From positions 1-12,574 of the forward strand of contig JAEDLA010000016.1 of the NCBI GenBank assembly GCA_016295545.1: DNA of 12,574 nt, in the 5' to 3' direction. The translations under genes and the position numbers were made by a program. Position 1 is the stretch's first letter. Every line of letters starts with the position of its first letter. This DNA is from Oscillospiraceae bacterium. Lineage in GTDB: Bacteria > Bacillota > Clostridia > Oscillospirales > Ruminococcaceae. Positions 8,725-12,574 of this stretch are shown here, one piece after another. The notes beneath the pieces are model-generated. The model did not search any database. It saw nothing but the letters and a program-made list of their open reading frames with translations, and had not been told where the DNA came from.

Positions 8725-8732
8725 CACTTCCT
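8725..8732 (-). promoter_or_regulatory. Ribosome binding site of the HNH gene
   Basis: On the minus strand AGGAAGTG lies five bases before the ATG at 8719. It selects this ATG over the ATG 60 bases further upstream. Confidence 0.75.
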
Positions 8733-8749
8733 AAAAAATATATTATTAT

Positions 8750-8779
8750 ATTGTACCACTTTTCTATACGAAATGTCAA
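8750..8779 (-). promoter_or_regulatory. Near-consensus sigma-A promoter of the HNH gene
   Basis: On the minus strand, a perfect -35 TTGACA (complement of 8774-8779) is separated by 18 bases from the -10 TACAAT (complement of 8750-8755), one mismatch from TATAAT. The -10 is preceded by TGG, an extended -10. Transcription should begin near 8743, giving a leader of about 24 bases. It would drive the HNH gene independently of the ICE operon and towards topB. No operator-like inverted repeat is obvious around it. Confidence 0.85.
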
Positions 8780-8787
8780 GCATTCAG

Positions 8788-8794
8788 AAAGGAG
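8788..8794 (+). promoter_or_regulatory. Ribosome binding site of the large ArdC/LtrC-like gene
   Basis: AAAGGAG ends four bases before the ATG at 8799, a short spacing. No plus-strand promoter is convincing in the 79-base gap, so the gene is probably read by transcription coming through from the upstream operon. Confidence 0.6.
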
Positions 8795-8798
8795 AAAA

Positions 8799-11700
8799 AT
8801 GAGCAGAATTCAATCCGTCCGTGAAAATTGGACAGAAATAACAGAACGTCTGCGTTCGGATAAACAGGAGCTTGCACAGTTCCTACGCTTTTCAGCGGGA
8901 ATGTATAAGCAGAGCTTTCCTGACGCAGCGTTAATCTATCATCAGAACCCCAATGCCACAAAGGTTACAACCCTTGAAACTTGGAACAAGCTGGGCAGGC
9001 TTGTAAACAAGGGCGAACGCAGTATTGCCGTTTTCGGTGAGGACAGTAAATGCCGTTACCTCTTTGATGTTACGCAGACAAACGGAAAAAGGCTTCCTGA
9101 GCTGTGGAAGCTGAATGAAGATTTGTCAGCAGAGCTTACCACAGTTATCAATGAAAAATACGGTAAGGATTGTAAAAATATTCAGGAAACGATAGCGGCA
9201 ATGACGGTGGATAATATGAAATCATATCTTCCCGATATGCAGTATGCCGCCCAGCAGATGAGGCTGTCGGAAAGGGATATAAAAACATATCAGCAGTCTA
9301 TGGTGTCGGCGGTTCGCTTTGTTGTATCAAACCGCTGTGAGCTTGGCAGCGATATGAAAATATCGGGCGGTATAAATCTGAATGCCGCAGACCTTTTCAG
9401 AAATAACCGTGACCTTATCCGTTTTTGCGATATGGTTCAGAAATCCGCAAAGGATACGCTTCTTGAAATGGAGCGTGAAATCGTACAAATTCTTAGAAAA
9501 AGGAGAGAAAAGACCTATGATTTACAAACTCAGCCCAACAGGACATTGGAACCCCGAAATACAGTACACGGACAGCCCCAGAGAACAGAAAATGCTGGAG
9601 AAGCCAATCGGCAGATGGGGCAGAATGTGGCAGGAGTGGATGAAAACAGAGTATCCGACAGAGGTGAGCATACTCATAATGGAGGGTCGCTGGAGCATAA
9701 TTCCGAGGGAAATCGACGCAGAAGCGGAGAAACGCTTTCAGGAGCTGGACGAACAATATCGACAGCAGAACCCCCGTCCGCAGACGTTCAGCGAAATTCA
9801 GCAGTGGGAGAAAACAAGAATACTGACAATCGAACATCAGCTGATGAGCGAGGTGGTATTCAATCCGAGAATGCAGTAGCCCAGAAGCTGATTGACAGAT
9901 TTCTTCACGCTGACTTCAATCGTCGGCTTGACAGCTATGAAACAGCAGGTATGGTGTTCTCGGATACAAAAGATACACATTTTAACCCTGTTGACTTCTT
10001 CGATAAATTTCATTCTGACAGATTCTCCGATATGCAGGCAGAGGAAATCAGAAGCATTATCAAAGCGGCAATGGAGAGCCGTGAATATGTTCCCGAACCT
10101 GTGACTGAAGAAAAAACCGTTATCGTACATAACGAGGTTGTAGAAACAACAGAGCTTCCGCCGCTTCTTGATGAGAATATCATAAACGGCATTATGAAGT
10201 ACGATGAGTTTTTCAATGTCAAACGTAATGAAATCGTAGAATTCTTCAAGGAAAACGAGGATTATGATAAACGCTGTGAATTTATGAAATCGGTTTTCTG
10301 TATGGATGAATATACAGAGTTCAATCTGAATGAAACAAACGAAGGTTATGACAGAGTTGGTTGCAAGGCGGAGTCTGATGGTCTTATCGTCTGGGAGGGC
10401 AGTTATCTTTCACGCACAAAGGAGTCAAAGCTAAGCTGGGATTTGGTGCAGAGCTTTACCGCCGCCCTTATCGACAATGGTAATTACCTTGACAAGCAGA
10501 AAGAAATTGAAGCTGTAAAGGCTGTTGCTCATATAAATAACGACCTGCATATTAAAGGATTTTCCGAACAGAACGGACAGATTATTGCTGAATGTGTATT
10601 TAAGGGAAAGTCCGAAAACATTCCCGTTCAGCGAAGCGAGGATAATACTCCTTACCTTATGGTTGAGGGTAAGCCGCAAAAGCTGACAGCGGTACAAAGC
10701 TATGATTTGGAGCAGTACGAAATATTCCGTTCTCCCGTTACTCACGATGTCAACGGATATTATGCCGAGGATTTGGATGAGGGAGATAATATACGGCTGA
10801 ACGGTGAAATGTGGACGGTAAAATCCGCAAACAACTATTCAATTTCGCTTGTAAATGAAAACGGCGAAATGTATATATCCAATTCTCCCAACAGCAAATG
10901 GACGGAAGAAATAACAAAGTCAGGATTTGAGTACATTCCCGAAAAGGAGCCTGAAATAGATGAGCCTGTTTTTGCCGAACCTGTTTATTCGCAAGGCGAA
11001 CAGCTCACATTTTTCGGAGAGCCTGTTCCCATAGAGCAGACGGAAAAGAAAACAAGAGCAAAGTCAAAACCGACAAATATAGCCATTTCTCATACTGCCC
11101 CTACAACGGATATGGTAAATCACGTTCTGCGTGGAGGAAGCGACGAGCCGAGAAGCCTTGAAAGAATTGTAGCACAATTTCAGAAAGGCAAGAGCGTAGC
11201 AGAAAACGCTGAATTTCTCCGCAAGGAATTTGGCGAAAGCGGCAGAGGATATAAATACACTGCTCCCGATTTCAGTAGCTCCGCACTTGTGGCAAGCTGG
11301 GCAGACAATACGGGAATTACAGTAGCTATCAGCAATACAGCTTTTCCCGAAGGCAAGAAAGCACACCTTGAATGGGATGAGGTTGCCGAGCGTATCGGTG
11401 AAATGCTTGAAAACGGCGAATATTGTTCACAGGACATTATTGACCGTGCGGCAGATAATGAAATTAAAGATATTGCGGATAAGTTGTGGTATCTTCATCA
11501 GGATTGCGAGGTAGAATATTTCATTCCCGATGAAATGTTCAAAGGCGGTTTTCCTGACAGTACGGAAAGAATTAAGGTAAGTCTTACTGATTCCCCAACC
11601 TTGCAGAAATACGTTGACGGACTTGAAGATTTGGTAAATCAGTACGAGCAGGACAGAGATGTGCTGCGTTTCCATTTCCATAAGCCGAGGGAGCTTCTTT

Positions 11701-12574
11701 CCCGTCTGAAAGATTTACAGCTTCAAAGGCGTGATTTTATCACAAAATCGGATTTCAGCTATGAGCCGAAATTCTTTGTGACAGAGGACGAAAAGGACAA
11801 GCTCCTGACAGGCGGCAGCGGTGTGCAGTACGGTAAATTCCGTATCGAAAAATTTTTCAAGGAAGAACATACCGAAAAAGAAAAGATTGCTTTTCTGAAA
11901 AGGGAGTACGGTGACGGAGGTCAGGGACGTTCAGGCTTCAATGAATGGCACGATGCAAAGGGTATCAGCTATAAGAAGGGTTTGCTTTCAACTCCCGATT
12001 GCGAAACCTTTATGAAGTGGAATGAGGTTTCACAGCGTATCGACAGGCTTATTGCCGAGGGAAGATATGTAACGCAGAGGGATATTGATAATCGTATCAA
12101 GGACGCAAAGCGGACATTAAAAACCAGAACTCCCGATGATGATTATGATAAAGCCATAATCGAACAGGCTAAAAAGGTTCTTGAAGAATACGGAATTTCT
12201 CCCGACGAAGAACCTAGCCAATCACCTCTTGAAAAAATTATCGCAAAGGCGGAAGCAGAAGGTATTCCCATTGAAACATCGGACGAGCCTATAAAGGAAC
12301 GTGCGGTATATATGGATAACCGAGATGAAATCTTTATTGAGGTTCAGCAGACAGAGGGCGGAATTGAGTATACAATATATAATTCAGACCTTACTCCTGT
12401 TGATGGCGGCGAATGGGAAATGGAAGAAGCTATGGAGCTGGATGAAGCTGCTGCCGCACTCTTGCAGACAAGCATATATAATCTTACGGAAATCAAGGAC
12501 TACGATAAATTCATAGACCTTGCGGATATGAATACCGACCTTAATGTTCCCTCCGAGCTGGCAAAGCTGAAAAA
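8799..12574 (+). CDS. Large ArdC/LtrC-like conjugative-element protein (3' end beyond window)
   Basis: An open frame of 1258 codons with no stop before the window edge, so the protein is larger still. Residues 1-235 resemble the ArdC/LtrC-type N-terminal domain, with ALIYHQNPNAT, ETWNKLGRLVNKGERSIAVF and YLFDVTQT; ArdC-type domains bind single-stranded DNA and can counter restriction. Residues 240-361 are a polar, disordered linker without Phe, Trp or Cys, and this stretch also encodes a TnpV-like protein in the +1 frame. Three diverged copies of one module lie at about 475-564, 787-876 and 1014-1091. The end (about 1145-1258) is acidic and probably beta-rich. Homologues in Tn1549-type elements continue into YodL, DUF4316 or SF2 helicase domains; none has appeared yet here. 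The ATG at 8799 has AAAGGAG upstream. It likely acts on incoming or transferring DNA; this is inferred from the family. Confidence 0.85.
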   Translation, partial: MSRIQSVRENWTEITERLRSDKQELAQFLRFSAGMYKQSFPDAALIYHQNPNATKVTTLETWNKLGRLVNKGERSIAVFGEDSKCRYLFDVTQTNGKRLPELWKLNEDLSAELTTVINEKYGKDCKNIQETIAAMTVDNMKSYLPDMQYAAQQMRLSERDIKTYQQSMVSAVRFVVSNRCELGSDMKISGGINLNAADLFRNNRDLIRFCDMVQKSAKDTLLEMEREIVQILRKRREKTYDLQTQPNRTLEPRNTVHGQPQRTENAGEANRQMGQNVAGVDENRVSDRGEHTHNGGSLEHNSEGNRRRSGETLSGAGRTISTAEPPSADVQRNSAVGENKNTDNRTSADERGGIQSENAVAQKLIDRFLHADFNRRLDSYETAGMVFSDTKDTHFNPVDFFDKFHSDRFSDMQAEEIRSIIKAAMESREYVPEPVTEEKTVIVHNEVVETTELPPLLDENIINGIMKYDEFFNVKRNEIVEFFKENEDYDKRCEFMKSVFCMDEYTEFNLNETNEGYDRVGCKAESDGLIVWEGSYLSRTKESKLSWDLVQSFTAALIDNGNYLDKQKEIEAVKAVAHINNDLHIKGFSEQNGQIIAECVFKGKSENIPVQRSEDNTPYLMVEGKPQKLTAVQSYDLEQYEIFRSPVTHDVNGYYAEDLDEGDNIRLNGEMWTVKSANNYSISLVNENGEMYISNSPNSKWTEEITKSGFEYIPEKEPEIDEPVFAEPVYSQGEQLTFFGEPVPIEQTEKKTRAKSKPTNIAISHTAPTTDMVNHVLRGGSDEPRSLERIVAQFQKGKSVAENAEFLRKEFGESGRGYKYTAPDFSSSALVASWADNTGITVAISNTAFPEGKKAHLEWDEVAERIGEMLENGEYCSQDIIDRAADNEIKDIADKLWYLHQDCEVEYFIPDEMFKGGFPDSTERIKVSLTDSPTLQKYVDGLEDLVNQYEQDRDVLRFHFHKPRELLSRLKDLQLQRRDFITKSDFSYEPKFFVTEDEKDKLLTGGSGVQYGKFRIEKFFKEEHTEKEKIAFLKREYGDGGQGRSGFNEWHDAKGISYKKGLLSTPDCETFMKWNEVSQRIDRLIAEGRYVTQRDIDNRIKDAKRTLKTRTPDDDYDKAIIEQAKKVLEEYGISPDEEPSQSPLEKIIAKAEAEGIPIETSDEPIKERAVYMDNRDEIFIEVQQTEGGIEYTIYNSDLTPVDGGEWEMEEAMELDEAAAALLQTSIYNLTEIKDYDKFIDLADMNTDLNVPSELAKLK
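9501..9507 (+). promoter_or_regulatory. Ribosome binding site inside the large gene, for the overprinted TnpV-like gene
   Basis: AGGAGAG within a purine-rich run lies nine bases before ATG at 9517, in the +1 frame relative to the enclosing gene. In the enclosing frame these bases encode a Lys/Arg stretch. The site favours 9517 over an in-frame ATG at 9382, which has no such motif. Confidence 0.6.
9517..9879 (+). CDS. TnpV-like protein overprinted in the linker of the large gene
   Basis: A complete 120-codon frame lies inside the large gene, shifted +1. The product has the TnpV signature as I recall it: IGRWGRM at residues 31-37, then a helix with EWMK, a short I-M-E-G turn, REIDAEAEKRFQELDEQ at 64-80, a Q-W segment and a closing helix ending SEVVF at 111-115. 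TnpV proteins are small accessory proteins of clostridial mobile elements such as Tn4451, usually about 110-130 residues; their biochemical role is not settled. The product has six tryptophans and an amphipathic helical pattern, unlike a chance frame. AGGAGAG sits nine bases before the ATG. The alternative is that only the enclosing linker is translated. Neither expression nor a homology score was tested. Confidence 0.62.
   Translation: MIYKLSPTGHWNPEIQYTDSPREQKMLEKPIGRWGRMWQEWMKTEYPTEVSILIMEGRWSIIPREIDAEAEKRFQELDEQYRQQNPRPQTFSEIQQWEKTRILTIEHQLMSEVVFNPRMQ
10221..12071 (+). repeat. Three diverged copies of one protein module in the large gene
   Basis: Copies lie at 10221-10490, 11157-11426 and 11838-12071. 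Each has an IxxFFK-like start, a helix with FMK, FLR or FLK, a variable loop, a GL/GI strand (GLIVWEGS, GITVAISN, GISYKKGL), then a W-x-x-V helix (LSWDLV, LEWDEV, MKWNEV) ending in an LIxxGxY-type motif. The copies are visible only at protein level; the DNA has diverged, so this is an old duplication. Confidence 0.7.

Larger units (their letters stand above)
1..12574 (+). mobile_element. Internal backbone segment of a Tn1549/CTn-like integrative conjugative element
   Basis: The order VirB4 ATPase, CD1108-type membrane protein, small membrane protein, DUF4315-like coiled coil, TopB topoisomerase, then a giant ArdC/LtrC-like protein is characteristic of Tn1549-type elements of Clostridia. Genes are nearly all on one strand, separated by 0-12 bases or overlapping, apart from one opposite-strand cargo gene at 7739-8719. 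No integrase, excisionase, relaxase, coupling protein or terminal repeat is visible, so the window is internal and the element's ends cannot be placed. The family assignment rests on recalled synteny and motifs, not on a database search. Confidence 0.85.

Noticed and set aside
8720..8779. Longer version of the HNH gene starting at the minus-strand ATG at 8779
   Set aside because: This ATG sits inside the -35 element and upstream of the predicted transcription start, and it has no ribosome site. The ATG at 8719 has AGGAAGTG at five bases.
7728..8798. Target-site duplication flanking the HNH insertion
   Set aside because: Only a short A-rich match (AGAAAAA) is shared between the two borders, as expected by chance in this composition. 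No terminal inverted repeats were seen, so the insertion mechanism cannot be named.
9382..9516. Longer version of the TnpV-like gene starting at ATG 9382
   Set aside because: There is no ribosome site before 9382, and the extra 45 residues do not resemble TnpV. A PQTFSEI peptide occurs both here and later in the same frame (about 9779), but it is encoded by mostly different codons, so I treat it as coincidence.
9517..9879. A frameshift or assembly error splitting the large gene around the TnpV-like frame
   Set aside because: The large frame is the same before and after the segment and has no stop within it, so no frameshift is needed. Two overlapping frames explain the data better.
1..12574. 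tRNA, rRNA, CRISPR array, insertion sequence or oriT
   Set aside because: Nothing with the required structure was seen on either strand, and almost all bases are accounted for by protein-coding genes.

Overview
The window is a stretch of conjugation and DNA-processing backbone from an integrative conjugative element (ICE). Gene content and order match the Tn1549 / C. difficile CTn type found in Clostridia. Both ends lie inside the element: the first base is the A of an ATG, and the last gene runs off the right edge. No integrase, relaxase, coupling protein or attachment site is present, so the borders are elsewhere. Shine-Dalgarno boxes, codon use and low-to-moderate GC suggest a gut Ruminococcus/Eubacterium-like Clostridia host. 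The host call is inference.

Layout. 1-7727 is a tightly packed plus-strand operon: a VirB4-type ATPase (1-2478), a one-pass membrane protein of the CD1108 mobile-element family (2491-4422), a small two-helix membrane protein (4429-4704), a coiled-coil DUF4315-like protein with a TTG start (4705-5073), an unrecognised 195-aa protein overlapping it by 17 bases (5057-5644), and a type IA topoisomerase of the TopB class (5646-7727). The run is then interrupted by one AT-richer gene on the minus strand (7739-8719), an HNH_5-like zinc-binding nuclease candidate with its own near-consensus promoter. The plus-strand backbone resumes at 8799 with a very large protein that is open for 1258 codons to the window end. 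It has an ArdC/LtrC-like N-terminal domain, a disordered linker and three diverged copies of one module. Inside the linker, in the +1 frame, lies a complete 120-codon gene with its own ribosome binding site (9517-9879) whose product looks like TnpV.

How the genes fit together. VirB4 should power the mating channel, and the CD1108-like and small membrane proteins probably belong to the channel or cell-envelope side. TopB and the large ArdC/LtrC-like protein act on the transferred DNA. The HNH gene looks like cargo in the backbone. The most interesting points are the overprinted TnpV-like gene, the HNH cargo gene, the CD1108-like protein that ends without a peptidoglycan hydrolase domain and carries a Tyr/Asp/Cys-rich tract, and the triplicated module in the large protein.

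Nearly every base is coding. The longest stretch without a gene is the 79-base divergent gap at 8720-8798, which holds the HNH promoter. I saw no tRNA, rRNA, CRISPR array, insertion sequence or convincing terminator.
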